A stretch of 64,000 nucleotides of DNA, taken from the NCBI RefSeq assembly GCF_003660165.1, contig NZ_CP032829.1, forward strand, positions 930,001 through 994,000, in the 5' to 3' direction. This DNA comes from Sphingomonas paeninsulae. Its GTDB lineage: Bacteria > Pseudomonadota > Alphaproteobacteria > Sphingomonadales > Sphingomonadaceae. Positions 1 through 8,184 of the stretch are shown here, in pieces. Each line of letters starts with the position of its first letter. Position 1 is the first letter of the stretch. The notes below the pieces were generated by a model. The model was given only the letters and a program-made list of their open reading frames with translations. It was not told the origin of the DNA and did no database searches. Both the position numbers and the translations under genes were made by a program.

Positions 1-667
1 TGGTGGCGGACAGTGAAATCTCGACCGACCCCTCGACCTCGTCGAGCAGCTTGCGCAGTTCGCCGATGCATTTCCGCGGGATGATGATGTCGGGCATCCC
101 TTCCGCGCCATCGGGCCGCGCCACGGTCACGCGTGCCAAACGGTGGCCGTCGGTCGCAGCCGCCTTCATCACGTCATCGACCACGTGCAGGAAGATACCG
201 TTCAGATAATAGCGAGTCTCCTCTGTGGAGATCGCGAATCGTGTCTTGTCGATGATCTGGCGCAGGGTTGCGGCTGGCAGTTCGAACTTGGTCGGCAGTT
301 CACCCTCTGCAATAATCGGGAAATCATCGCGGGGCAGCGTCGGCAGGTTGAAGTTGGACCGACTGGCCTTGATCGCCATCTTACCGTCCGCAGCGTTCAG
401 CGAAACCTCGCTTCCCTCCTGCAGTTTACGCGCGATTTCGAACAAAGTGTGTGCAGAAACCGTCGTGGTTCCGGCTGTTTCAACCTTCGCGTCGATCGTC
501 TCTAGGATTTGCAAATCGAGATCGGTCGCCATCAGGCGGATGCCGCCTTCGGGCAGCGCCTCGATCAGGACGTTGGACAGAATCGGAATGGTATTGCGCC
601 GCTCGACCACCGACTGGACATGTCCCAGGCTTTTCAACAGCGTCGCGCGTTCGATCGTCGCCTTCAT
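1..667 (-). CDS. dnaN: DNA polymerase III subunit beta (sliding clamp), 5' part
   Basis: Sliding clamp that tethers the replicative polymerase to DNA. Reading the minus strand from the ATG at 667 gives about 222 residues beginning MKATIERATLLKSLGHVQSV, followed by the typical clamp stretches 'ERRNTIPILSNVLIEA', 'FNLPTLPRDDFP' and 'TDGHRLARV'. These cover domain 1 and most of domain 2. The frame stays open to the window edge, so the C-terminal third lies outside. The gene is transcribed towards position 1. The outer-membrane barrel gene upstream ends in a terminator, so dnaN probably has its own promoter in 668-720, although I see no clear box there. Confidence 0.95.
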   Translation of the reverse strand, partial: MKATIERATLLKSLGHVQSVVERRNTIPILSNVLIEALPEGGIRLMATDLDLQILETIDAKVETAGTTTVSAHTLFEIARKLQEGSEVSLNAADGKMAIKASRSNFNLPTLPRDDFPIIAEGELPTKFELPAATLRQIIDKTRFAISTEETRYYLNGIFLHVVDDVMKAAATDGHRLARVTVARPDGAEGMPDIIIPRKCIGELRKLLDEVEGSVEISLSAT

Positions 668-722
668 CGGTCTAAAACCCCGGGTCTTCTAAAGCAAAAT
701 GCAAGGTTGGACTAATGGACAG

Positions 723-753
723 AAAAAAGGGCCGGGGCAAGCGCCCCGACCCT
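723..753 (-). terminator. Rho-independent terminator of the outer-membrane barrel gene
   Basis: On the minus strand AGGGTCGGGGC, a GCTT loop and GCCCCGGCCCT form an 11-bp stem with one G-T pair, followed directly by six T. It lies 29 bases beyond the stop codon at 782 and separates that gene from dnaN. Confidence 0.85.
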
Positions 754-781
754 CTGATCTCACTTCAATACGATCTGTGCG

Positions 782-1402
782 TCAGAATCGTATGCCGACG
801 CTGCCGACAACCTGATGGCGATCGAAATCGGTATCGATATTTGCGTTACCGATATTCAGGTTCTGATAGTTCGAATAACGATATTCGGCCTTCACGAACC
901 CGCCGGGTCCGAACACCCGGAACTTCTGTTCAATACCGGCACCAAGACGGTAACCATCGGCATTGGCGTGACCGCCCGAAAAGTTGCCGACGCCATCATC
1001 ATAGCGCTGCCCAAAGCGAGCATTGGTATAACCGCCCTTGATGTACAGCAGCGTTGCAGGAGCAACCGCATAGCCAAGACGTGCACCGACATACAGGTCG
1101 CGACCGGCGCTGACCCGCGTGCTGTCACCCGCCACAAGAACGTTGTTAGCCCGAACCTTGTTGGTGGAATCTGTGACTTCGCCTTCGAGCCCGAGGATCA
1201 CGCCGCCGACCTGAGCATCGTAACCGCCGCCGACACCATAGACGAAACCATCCTTGTGTCCGCCATTACCGTCGCTGCCAGTCAAACGATCCCAACCGCC
1301 GGTCACTTCAATGTGCGGTCCGGTAAATGGGGCGCGCTCCTGAGCGAGTGCTGGGGTGGCAAATGCCGACGCCAAAAGCGCGGCTGTGAAAATGGTACGC
1401 AT
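782..1402 (-). CDS. Outer membrane beta-barrel protein (OmpA/Opa-like 8-strand barrel)
   Basis: A 206-residue small porin-like barrel of the outer membrane. A clear Sec signal peptide ends ALA-Q near residue 20. The rest alternates hydrophobic and polar residues, with glycine-rich turns such as 'YGVGGGYDAQVGGVILGLEGE', 'VGARLGYAVAP' and 'VKAEYRYSNY', and ends 'VVGSVGIRF'. The terminal Phe is the barrel-assembly signal. Length and pattern match the OMP_b-brl family of immunogenic surface barrels in Alphaproteobacteria. The start is backed by AAGGAG upstream on the minus strand. It is monocistronic, with its own terminator downstream. Substrate or partner cannot be told; the role may be structural. 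Confidence 0.85.
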   Translation of the reverse strand: MRTIFTAALLASAFATPALAQERAPFTGPHIEVTGGWDRLTGSDGNGGHKDGFVYGVGGGYDAQVGGVILGLEGEVTDSTNKVRANNVLVAGDSTRVSAGRDLYVGARLGYAVAPATLLYIKGGYTNARFGQRYDDGVGNFSGGHANADGYRLGAGIEQKFRVFGPGGFVKAEYRYSNYQNLNIGNANIDTDFDRHQVVGSVGIRF

Positions 1403-1534
1403 TACGCAACTCCTTACTGATCCCCGAACGTGGGGATGATGCTCAAATAGGGAGCCCGATCGTTTGTTGCATGAACCTCAGATAAACAGGAGAAACCGTT
1501 GCATTTCTGCCACAAACCGGGGAATGGGCTTGAC

Positions 1535-2181
1535 ATGAATTTACCCGGAAAGACCTTTATCGCCCGGCATGGGGAAACCGTTTTCAATGCGGGTCGACGT
1601 TTGCAGGGCGATAACCTCCACACGCCGCTCACTCGTGCGGGGTTTGCTCAGGCCGACGCGATGGGAGCAGATCTGCGTAAGATTTTAGGCGTAAAGCCTG
1701 CGCTTGAACTATGGTCGTCCCCTCCGGGCGTGCTTTGCAGACGCTGGCGATCATCGCCGAGCATCTGGAACTCGATTGGCACGAAACGCACGTCGACCCA
1801 CGGTTGGTGGAAATCGGCATGGGCAGTTGGGGTGGGCGTTATTATGCGGATGTCGTCGCCAAAGTTGGCGCGATCGTGGACCCTGCAACGATGCTGCTGA
1901 AACCAGCACCCGATGGCGAAACTTACGACGAAATCGCGGGGCGTGTCACCGATTGGGCGAACGACGCTGCCCGCGAAAGTCAAACCTCCGCGCTCCAGGA
2001 TCGTCTTGTCATCATGCACGGCATCTCGAGCCGCGTTCTTCGCGGTGTGCTGACCGATTTGCCGACCAACGCGGATTACAGCGCACCGATCGCCGCAGGC
2101 TTATCGCAAGGGTCGGTGGTCGTCATCGAGAATGGGGTTGAAACGGTCGCCATTCGTGGGACCGGCGGCGGCCACGCATGA
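1535..2181 (+). pseudogene. Histidine phosphatase family protein, broken by a 1-nt frameshift
   Basis: Phosphoglycerate-mutase-like phosphatase. From the ATG at 1535 the reading gives the catalytic 'ARHGET' motif near residue 12 and an intact N-terminal third. The frame is lost at the CCCC run 1719-1722 and the rest of the family continues in the next frame ('PSGRALQTLAIIAEHL', 'HGISSRVLRG' with the second His). Adding one C restores 'LWSSPSGRALQT', the usual family sequence, and gives a protein of about 215 residues. Both halves are well conserved with no further stops, so I suspect a homopolymer sequencing error rather than decay. The stop overlaps the next start (ATGA at 2178-2181), suggesting cotranscription with the IalB-like gene. 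Substrate unknown. Confidence 0.8.
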
Positions 2182-2654
2182 AACGGCTGCTGTCTGCGCT
2201 TGCACTTCTGGCCTCACCTGCCGCGGCGCGAACATCCCTCGGGACGTTCGAAGGATGGGGCGCGTTTCGTGACGAACAGCCCCTCCGCTGCTTTGCAATA
2301 GCCGAGCCATATCGCGGCGGCGGTGGCAAATGGCGACCATTTGCGACTGTATCGACATGGCCTCAGGCGGGCGTGCGCGGGCAGGTTCAAGTCCGGCTGG
2401 GGCGCGCGCTGATGATCGACTCTCCGGTGTTGCTCACGATCGGCGCGCAAAGGTTCGTGATGGTCGCAGGCGGTGCCGACGCATGGGCTCCCGACGCCCG
2501 CATCGACGCCGCTCTGGTGGCTGCGATGCGCAACGCACAAGGTTTCACCATAAGGGCGCGCGCCGCTACGGGGAGCAGCTTTTCGGAAAGCTATGCGCTG
2601 AAGGGTGCGGCGACCGCCATCGACGCCGCTGCGCTGGGTTGCGCACGAAGATAG
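2178..2654 (+). CDS. IalB-like (invasion-associated locus B) secreted protein
   Basis: A 158-residue protein with a short Sec signal ([17 protein letters not shown]) and predicted periplasmic location. The body carries '[19 protein letters not shown]', a mid segment '[20 protein letters not shown]' and a C-terminal '[20 protein letters not shown]'. The two cysteines at either end, the hydrophobic beta-rich core and the terminal 'A..AI..A..C' pattern resemble the IalB family of Alphaproteobacteria. I infer this from pattern memory, not from a search. The start overlaps the phosphatase stop by 4 nt, and rlmN follows 33 bases downstream. Precise function unknown; it may be a surface or envelope factor unrelated to invasion here. 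Confidence 0.6.
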   Translation: MKRLLSALALLASPAAARTSLGTFEGWGAFRDEQPLRCFAIAEPYRGGGGKWRPFATVSTWPQAGVRGQVQVRLGRALMIDSPVLLTIGAQRFVMVAGGADAWAPDARIDAALVAAMRNAQGFTIRARAATGSSFSESYALKGAATAIDAAALGCARR

Positions 2655-2687
2655 CGTTTTGGTGGCTGCCGCCCTATATCGCGCGGC

Positions 2688-3883
2688 ATGAACGCCCTGA
2701 TGCAAAGCCCCGGGAATATAGATCCCGTCACCGTCCCCGCGCGCCTACGCTAAGGGCCGATGGTCGGATCGATCTGGTCGGCCTGACCAAGGACCAGCTT
2801 CGCGAACGGCTGACCGATGCTGGAATGGAGCCAAAACAGGCAAAACTTCGCTCCAAACAGGTCTGGCACTGGATATATAATCGCGGTGCCACCGAATTCG
2901 CGACGATGACCGACCTCGGCAAAACACTGCATCCGTGGCTCGACGAACGCTTTGTCGTTGGTCGGCCAGAGATTATCGAAGCGCAGGTTTCGTCGGACGG
3001 CACGCGCAAATGGCTGCTTCGGTCGCCCGATGCGCAGGACTATGAGATGGTGTTCATTCCCGACGCCGATCGTGGAACCCTATGTGTATCCAGCCAGGTC
3101 GGTTGCACGCTGAACTGCCGTTTCTGTTTCACCGGTACGATGCGGCTGGTCCGCAACCTGACCGCCGGTGAAATTGTCGGACAGGTCATGCTGGCCCGCG
3201 ATTCGCTCGGCGAATGGCCTTCGGGTGAGGAGGGCCGGATGCTCACCAACATCGTCATGATGGGCATGGGCGAACCACTCTATAATTTCGAAGCCGTGCG
3301 CGACGGGTTGAAGATCGTCATGGACGGCGACGGCCTTGCCCTCAGCAAGCGCCGCATCACGCTCAGCACGTCAGGCGTGGTCCCGATGATGGCCCGCGCG
3401 GGCGAAGAGATCGGCGTCAATCTCGCCGTTTCGCTCCACGCGGTAACCAAGGAAGTCCGCGACGAAATCGTGCCGATCAACCGCAAATATGGCATCGAGG
3501 AATTGCTTCAGGCGTGCGCCGACTACCCGCAGGCCAATAACGCCCGCCGCATCACGTTCGAATATGTGATGCTGAAGGGCAAGAACGACAGCGACGATGA
3601 CGCGCGCGAACTTGTCCGCCTGATTCGCAAATATAAATTGCCGGCAAAGGTCAATTTGATCCCGTTCAACCCGTGGCCCGGTGCGACCTATGAATGTTCC
3701 GACCCCGCCCGCATTCGCGCGTTCAGCACGATCGTTTTCGATGCCGGGATCAGCGCACCGATCCGCACACCGCGCGGTCGCGACATCATGGCAGCCTGCG
3801 GGCAGTTGAAATCGGCAAGCGAAAAGAAAACACGGGCGCAACTCGACGCGCTTGCAGAAGAAAAGCAGGCTGCGCTTGGTTGA
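2688..3883 (+). CDS. rlmN: 23S rRNA (adenine-2503-C2)/tRNA-A37 methyltransferase RlmN, with an N-terminal frameshift
   Basis: Radical-SAM methyltransferase acting on A2503 of 23S rRNA and A37 of some tRNAs. The cluster motif CxxxCxxC is 'CTLNCRFC' (about residues 140-147), followed by 'GMGEPL' for SAM binding. The second catalytic cysteine lies in '[11 protein letters not shown]' near the C-terminus. The natural start is probably ATG 2688 ([13 protein letters not shown]...), but that frame stops at 2751, and the body runs in another frame with no good start until ATG 2825. Adding one C to the CCCC run 2735-2738 joins them into '[20 protein letters not shown]', as expected for sphingomonad RlmN. 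The catalytic core is undamaged. The 3' end overlaps the TauE/SafE gene. Confidence 0.9.
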
Positions 3884-4634
3884 CGCCCTGACGCTCGCGC
3901 TGGCGGGTGTTGCAGGCATTATCGGCGGTTCGATGAACGCACTCGCCGGTGGCGGGTCGTTCGCAACCATGCCTACCCTGATCGCGCTTGGGTTACCGTC
4001 GCCGATCGCCAACGCGACCAGCAATGTCGCGCTGCAACCCGGCGCGGTCGCAAGTGCCTGGGCTTATCGACGCGGCCTCGGCACCATTGCCGGGATGTCG
4101 ATAAAGCGGCTGTCGATCATCACATTTATCGGCGGACTGATCGGCAGTCTTTTGCTCGTTGCCACGCCTACCCGCACTTTCGACGTTATCATTCCGTGGC
4201 TTTTGCTACTTGCTACAATTGCGCTCGCCTTTGGACGCCATGCTGCCGACTGGCTTAAAGCACGGACCTCCATCGGCCTGCGGACGCTGATCGTCGCTCA
4301 GTTATCGCTGGGCATTTACGGAGGATATTTCGGCGGCGGTGTCGGGCTGATGATGACCGCGACATGGGGACTGCTGGCCGGAAGCGCACCACATCAGCTT
4401 GCCGCCCCGCGTACGTTGATGCTCGCCATAGCCAATGCCGCTGCAACGATGGTTTTCGTAATACTCGGTATGGTAAGATGGAATTTATGCCTGCCGATGC
4501 TGGCCGGGGGGATCGTCGGCGGTCATTTCGGCGCAAGACTGGGCCTGATTTTGCCACCCTGGGCGATCCGCGCGTGGACGCTGGCAATCAGCACGGTGAC
4601 AACAATCGTGTTTTTCTATCGCGCTTATTCGTAA
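3876..4634 (+). CDS. TauE/SafE family membrane permease (sulfite/anion exporter)
   Basis: Inner-membrane protein of about 252 residues with 7-8 hydrophobic segments. The N-terminal repeat begins '[16 protein letters not shown]' and the second repeat '[13 protein letters not shown]', the paired glycine-rich signatures of TauE/SafE permeases. The family exports sulfite, sulfoacetate or other organosulfur anions. No ATG lies near the start. I chose TTG 3876 because AAGCAGG sits just upstream; TTG 3852 is the alternative. It overlaps the last codons of rlmN, so translation is probably coupled. The molybdopterin oxidoreductase pair 60 bases downstream makes a role in sulfite handling plausible, but this is inference from context. 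Confidence 0.85.
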   Translation: MVDALTLALAGVAGIIGGSMNALAGGGSFATMPTLIALGLPSPIANATSNVALQPGAVASAWAYRRGLGTIAGMSIKRLSIITFIGGLIGSLLLVATPTRTFDVIIPWLLLLATIALAFGRHAADWLKARTSIGLRTLIVAQLSLGIYGGYFGGGVGLMMTATWGLLAGSAPHQLAAPRTLMLAIANAAATMVFVILGMVRWNLCLPMLAGGIVGGHFGARLGLILPPWAIRAWTLAISTVTTIVFFYRAYS

Positions 4635-4695
4635 CTTTCTCGCGCTTTACAGCGAACTAATGTTGGCGGACAACATAGCCCCGAGGAGATAGTCG

Positions 4696-5445
4696 ATGGC
4701 GGTCGGTATAGCGGACGGCGAAGTGAAAGGCGGCGAGCTCGTAAAACGTCACCGGGTTTCGACCCGCGTCTGGCACTGGATCAACGCCATCGCGATCTTC
4801 GTGATGCTGATGTCCGGTCTGACGATCTCCAATGCTCACCCCCATCTTTATTGGGGCGAATATGGCGCGAACTTTGACCATGCCTGGTTCAACCCACCGC
4901 ATTTTCCCGCTTGGACAACCATTCCGTCGAATTACAATCTCGCGCTCGCTCGGGAATGGCATCTGGCCTTTGCGTGGATATTGGCTTTCGGATTGTTGTT
5001 TTACCTGATTGCCTCGCTCATCACACGCCACATCCAGCGCGATCTGACGCTGACTAAGGCCGAGATCAGGCCTTCGCATTTGTGGGCTGATATAAAGGAT
5101 CATGCCCGCCTGCGCTTCCCAACGGGTGCCGCCGCACTTCGCTATAACATCCTGCAAAAGCTGACATATATCGGCGTCATCTTCATTTTGATTCCGCTGT
5201 TGATTCTCACCGGACTGGGCCTGTCACCCGGTTTCAACGCGATTTTGCCGATCCCAACCCTGTTTGGAGGCCGGGCGACGGTGCGCTCTATCCACTTCAT
5301 CTGTGCGGGCGGCATCGCACTATTTATCGTCGTCCACCTGCTGCTTGTCCTGCTTGCTGGTCCTTATAATGAAATCCGTTCGATGATCACCGGTCGCTAC
5401 CGTATACCGTCCGATCCGATCACGCCCGTAGGGGGTACAGCATGA
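4696..5445 (+). CDS. Cytochrome b561-like membrane subunit (cytochrome b/b6 domain)
   Basis: A 249-residue integral membrane di-haem cytochrome b of the Ni/Fe-hydrogenase/thiosulfate-reductase type. Four to five hydrophobic helices are visible, with candidate haem histidines in 'STRVWHWINAIAIF', 'LAREWHLAFAWI', 'RSIHFICAGG' and 'LFIVVHLLLVLL'. It would pass electrons between the quinone pool and a periplasmic partner. That partner is almost certainly the molybdopterin oxidoreductase downstream, which overlaps it by 4 nt (ATGA at 5442). GAGGAG precedes the ATG. A short inverted repeat (ATGTTG-N5-CAACAT, 4660-4676) lies just upstream. Confidence 0.85.
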   Translation: MAVGIADGEVKGGELVKRHRVSTRVWHWINAIAIFVMLMSGLTISNAHPHLYWGEYGANFDHAWFNPPHFPAWTTIPSNYNLALAREWHLAFAWILAFGLLFYLIASLITRHIQRDLTLTKAEIRPSHLWADIKDHARLRFPTGAAALRYNILQKLTYIGVIFILIPLLILTGLGLSPGFNAILPIPTLFGGRATVRSIHFICAGGIALFIVVHLLLVLLAGPYNEIRSMITGRYRIPSDPITPVGGTA

Positions 5446-6203
5446 GCAAAATTCTTACCCGTCGCGCGCTCGTCGGCAGCCTCGTCGCGGGAGCAGGCAC
5501 GCTGATCAGCGGATGCGATAAACTGGGTGATAATCCTGATTTTCAGAAACTGCTCAAGCAGGGCGAGCGCGGCAATTACGGGCTGCAACGACTGTTGCAG
5601 GACAATACCGCTCTCGCCACCGAATACGCTCCTAACCAACGCTCACCGATCTTTCGTTCGAACGGCACGGCAATGCCCGTCGGTGAAGACTATGCTCGCC
5701 ACGTCGCCGCCGGTTTCGCCGATTGGACGCTTGTGATCGACGGCATGGTCGCCCGGCCGCAAACGATTGCCCTGAACGAAATCCGCAACCTGCCCCACCG
5801 AAGCCAGATTACCCGCCATGACTGTGTCGAGGGCTGGAGCGCGATTGCCAAATGGACCGGAACGCCACTGAAACTGTTGCTCGATCGTGCAGGAGTCAGC
5901 CCTCAGGCAAATTACGTCGTATTCCACTGCGCCGATGCGAACGACGGCGCGCCTTATTATGAATCGATCGACCGGATCGACGCCGCCCATCCGCAGACGA
6001 TGCTGGCATGGGCGTTAAACGACCAATATCTGCCGGTCGCAAACGGCGCGCCCCTGCGCCTCCGCGTCGAACGGCAATTGGGATACAAGCACGCCAAATA
6101 CGTCAACCGCCTCGAACTTGTTTCTTCATTAAAAGGGATACGTGGAGGCAATGGCGGGTTTTGGGAGGACGCTGCCGGTTACCAATGGTACGCCGGGATC
6201 TGA
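5442..6203 (+). CDS. Molybdopterin-dependent oxidoreductase (sulfite-oxidase-fold, Tat lipoprotein-like)
   Basis: A 253-residue protein with a twin-arginine-type leader (LTRRALVGSLVAGAG) and a lipobox-like 'LISGC', so it is likely exported folded and lipid-anchored. The molybdenum-ligating cysteine lies in 'RHDCVEGWSAIAKWTG', the hallmark of the sulfite oxidase/YedY (MsrP) molybdopterin domain. The C-terminus has 'PLRLRVERQLGYKHAKYV'. Unlike full sulfite oxidases there is no dimerisation domain, as in MsrP-like enzymes. The cytochrome b upstream overlaps by 4 nt and is the natural electron partner. The substrate could be sulfite, methionine sulfoxide or another oxo compound; the sequence does not decide. 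Confidence 0.87.
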   Translation: MSKILTRRALVGSLVAGAGTLISGCDKLGDNPDFQKLLKQGERGNYGLQRLLQDNTALATEYAPNQRSPIFRSNGTAMPVGEDYARHVAAGFADWTLVIDGMVARPQTIALNEIRNLPHRSQITRHDCVEGWSAIAKWTGTPLKLLLDRAGVSPQANYVVFHCADANDGAPYYESIDRIDAAHPQTMLAWALNDQYLPVANGAPLRLRVERQLGYKHAKYVNRLELVSSLKGIRGGNGGFWEDAAGYQWYAGI

Positions 6204-6234
6204 AGTTATCTATAAGCAGGTAAATCATCGTCAC

Positions 6235-7467
6235 ATGTCTTTGTTCGACAAATATGTTTCCGCCGCCTTTCGTCAGGGCGAACTCACCATCATCGACCAC
6301 AAGGGGGTTGCAAAGACCTTCGGCAAATCTGTTCCGGGCTTCCCCGACGTAACGGTGCGTTTCGCCGATTCCCGCGTCCCCCGCGATATCGCGCTTGCCC
6401 CGGATCTCGGAGCGGGCGAAGCCTATATGAACGGTCGCCTGATCTTCGAACGTGGCGATGTACTTGATCTCATCTCGCTGATCCGATTGAATAATCCGTG
6501 GGAAAAAGGGGGAACCACCGGCAACCCCAATATCTGGCGTGACGCACTGCACCGGGTAAAGGGGCGCATCGACCGGATCAACTGGGCGCGCAAATCGAAA
6601 CGCAATGTCGCACATCATTACGACCTGAGCGATCGGCTCTACGACCTCTTCCTCGACGCCGACCGCCAATATAGCTGCGCCTATTTCACTGATCCAGCCA
6701 ACTCGCTCGAACAGGCACAGGCCGACAAAAAGGCGCACATTGCGGCAAAGCTTGCGCTGAAATCGGGTCAGCGGGTGCTCGACATCGGTTGCGGCTGGGG
6801 CGGTATGGCAATGTATCTGAACCGCGTTGCCGATGTCGAGGTGCTGGGCATCACACTCAGCGAAGAACAGCTAAAGGTCGCGCGCAAACGGGCCGAGGCT
6901 GCTGGGGTTTCCGACCGCGTGAAATTCGAACTCATCGATTATCGCGATGTTACTGGCACGTTCAATCGCATAGTTTCGGTGGGGATGTTCGAACACGTCG
7001 GACCCCAACATTACGAAACGTTTTTCAAACAATGCCGCAATCTGTTAACCGACGATGGCGTCATGCTGCTCCACACGATCGGCCGAATGGGAGAACCTGG
7101 CGTAACCGACACATGGACCGCCAAATATATTTTCCCCGGCGGCTACAGCCCTTCTTTGTCAGAAATCATATCCGCGAGCGAGACGACGCGGCTAATCCCC
7201 ACCGACATCGAAACGCTGCGCCTGCATTATGGCCTGACGCTTCGCCACTGGTACAAACGCGTGGTCGAAAAGCGTACCGAGATTGAGGCGCTCTACGACG
7301 ACAGGTTTTTCAGGATGTGGCAATTCTATCTTGCGGGGGCAGCCGTAGCCTTCGAAGGCGGGTCGCTATGCAATTACCAGCTACAATACTCCCGCCGTCG
7401 CGACACTTTGCCCATCACGCGGGATTATATTCAGCGAGAAGAAGAACGCCTGCGAAAGCTGGGGTAG
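6235..7467 (+). CDS. cfa: Cyclopropane-fatty-acyl-phospholipid synthase family methyltransferase
   Basis: SAM-dependent enzyme that methylenates the double bond of membrane phospholipid acyl chains. About 410 residues from ATG 6235 (MSLFDKYVSAAF), which I prefer over an earlier alternative start inside the preceding gene. The N-terminal lipid-binding part includes 'GEAYMNGRL'. The SAM motif is 'VLDIGCGWGGMAMYL', followed by 'GITLSEEQL' and 'SVGMFEHVG'. The C-terminal 'FYLAGAAVAFEGGSLCNYQLQ' is typical of Cfa. It begins 31 bases after the molybdoenzyme and may be cotranscribed. Convergent with fdxA. Confidence 0.92.
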   Translation: MSLFDKYVSAAFRQGELTIIDHKGVAKTFGKSVPGFPDVTVRFADSRVPRDIALAPDLGAGEAYMNGRLIFERGDVLDLISLIRLNNPWEKGGTTGNPNIWRDALHRVKGRIDRINWARKSKRNVAHHYDLSDRLYDLFLDADRQYSCAYFTDPANSLEQAQADKKAHIAAKLALKSGQRVLDIGCGWGGMAMYLNRVADVEVLGITLSEEQLKVARKRAEAAGVSDRVKFELIDYRDVTGTFNRIVSVGMFEHVGPQHYETFFKQCRNLLTDDGVMLLHTIGRMGEPGVTDTWTAKYIFPGGYSPSLSEIISASETTRLIPTDIETLRLHYGLTLRHWYKRVVEKRTEIEALYDDRFFRMWQFYLAGAAVAFEGGSLCNYQLQYSRRRDTLPITRDYIQREEERLRKLG

Positions 7468-7487
7468 GATGGAAACTGAAGCAGGGC

Positions 7488-7826
7488 TTAGTCGCCCTGG
7501 CCCGGCTCCGGTGAGAAGAACTTCTCGAACTTGCCCTCGACACTTTTGAATTCATCGGCATCGGCGGGTGCCGCACGGCTGCGCGTGATGTTCGGCCATT
7601 GCGCGGAGAAGGTCGTGTTCAACTCGAGCCACTTCTCCAACCCGTTCTCGGTATCGGGCAGGATCGCTTCGGCTGGGCACTCAGGCTCGCAAACACCACA
7701 GTCGATGCACTCGCTGGGGTTGATGACGAGCATATTGTCGCCTTCGTAGAAGCAGTCGACGGGGCAGACCTCGACGCAATCCATATACTTGCACTTGATG
7801 CAGGCGTCGGTGACGACGTAGGTCAT
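7488..7826 (-). CDS. fdxA: Ferredoxin FdxA (7Fe-8S type)
   Basis: Soluble electron carrier with one 3Fe-4S and one 4Fe-4S cluster. The 112 residues from ATG 7826 begin [20 protein letters not shown]; the cysteine pattern is CxxCxxxxCxxxCP followed by '[12 protein letters not shown]'. The C-terminal extension (about residues 60-112) is the usual length for the proteobacterial FdxA family. The start is supported by AGGGAG upstream on the minus strand; a longer in-frame reading lacks such a site. The S4-domain gene lies 31 bases upstream in the same direction, the common alphaproteobacterial order helicase-S4-fdxA. Confidence 0.95.
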   Translation of the reverse strand: MTYVVTDACIKCKYMDCVEVCPVDCFYEGDNMLVINPSECIDCGVCEPECPAEAILPDTENGLEKWLELNTTFSAQWPNITRSRAAPADADEFKSVEGKFEKFFSPEPGQGD

Positions 7827-7849
7827 GGCCGTAAAAACTCCCTGTAATC

Positions 7850-7879
7850 CGGGACCGTTAGGATTCCGGAGCGGTCCCG
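7850..7879. repeat. Perfect 8-bp inverted repeat between the S4-domain gene and fdxA
   Basis: CGGGACCG (7850-7857) and CGGTCCCG (7872-7879) are perfect complements with a 14-nt loop. The structure straddles the S4 gene stop codon and lies 24 bases before the fdxA start. No T run follows on either strand, so it is more likely an mRNA processing or attenuation hairpin than a classical terminator. Confidence 0.4.
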
Positions 7880-8184
7880 TCAATCACCGTTGCCGCTTTT
7901 CCGTACCCAACCAGATCCGTATAACATTCCCGCGCCTCTGGAGCAGGCCCACGTCGCACCGGTAGTGTCTCGATCCGTAAGACCCGAACGCGTGGCCCGA
8001 GCGGAAACGCGATGACCTGCCCGGCACGGATGGAAACGTGAGCACGGTCGATGGCGCGGCTGTCAATACGGAGGTGGCCACTCGCCGCAATCGCCTGCGC
8101 CGCGCTGCGCGTCTTGGTCAGGCGCGCGAACCACAGGAATTTGTCGAGGCGCATCGTGCTGGACGATCGGGAGTTTTCAGACAC
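7858..8184 (-). CDS. S4-domain RNA-binding protein (Hsp15/HslR-like)
   Basis: A small cytosolic RNA-binding protein of 108 residues. The S4 fold covers about residues 10-60: '[20 protein letters not shown]', then '[23 protein letters not shown]'. Hsp15-type proteins bind stalled 50S subunits carrying nascent peptide; the same role is likely but not proven here. The basic C-terminal tail is short. Its start overlaps the end of the helicase gene by 8 nt, so the two are translationally coupled. An internal Met at residue 11 is an alternative start. Confidence 0.85.
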   Translation of the reverse strand: MSENSRSSSTMRLDKFLWFARLTKTRSAAQAIAASGHLRIDSRAIDRAHVSIRAGQVIAFPLGPRVRVLRIETLPVRRGPAPEARECYTDLVGYGKAATVIDGTAPES

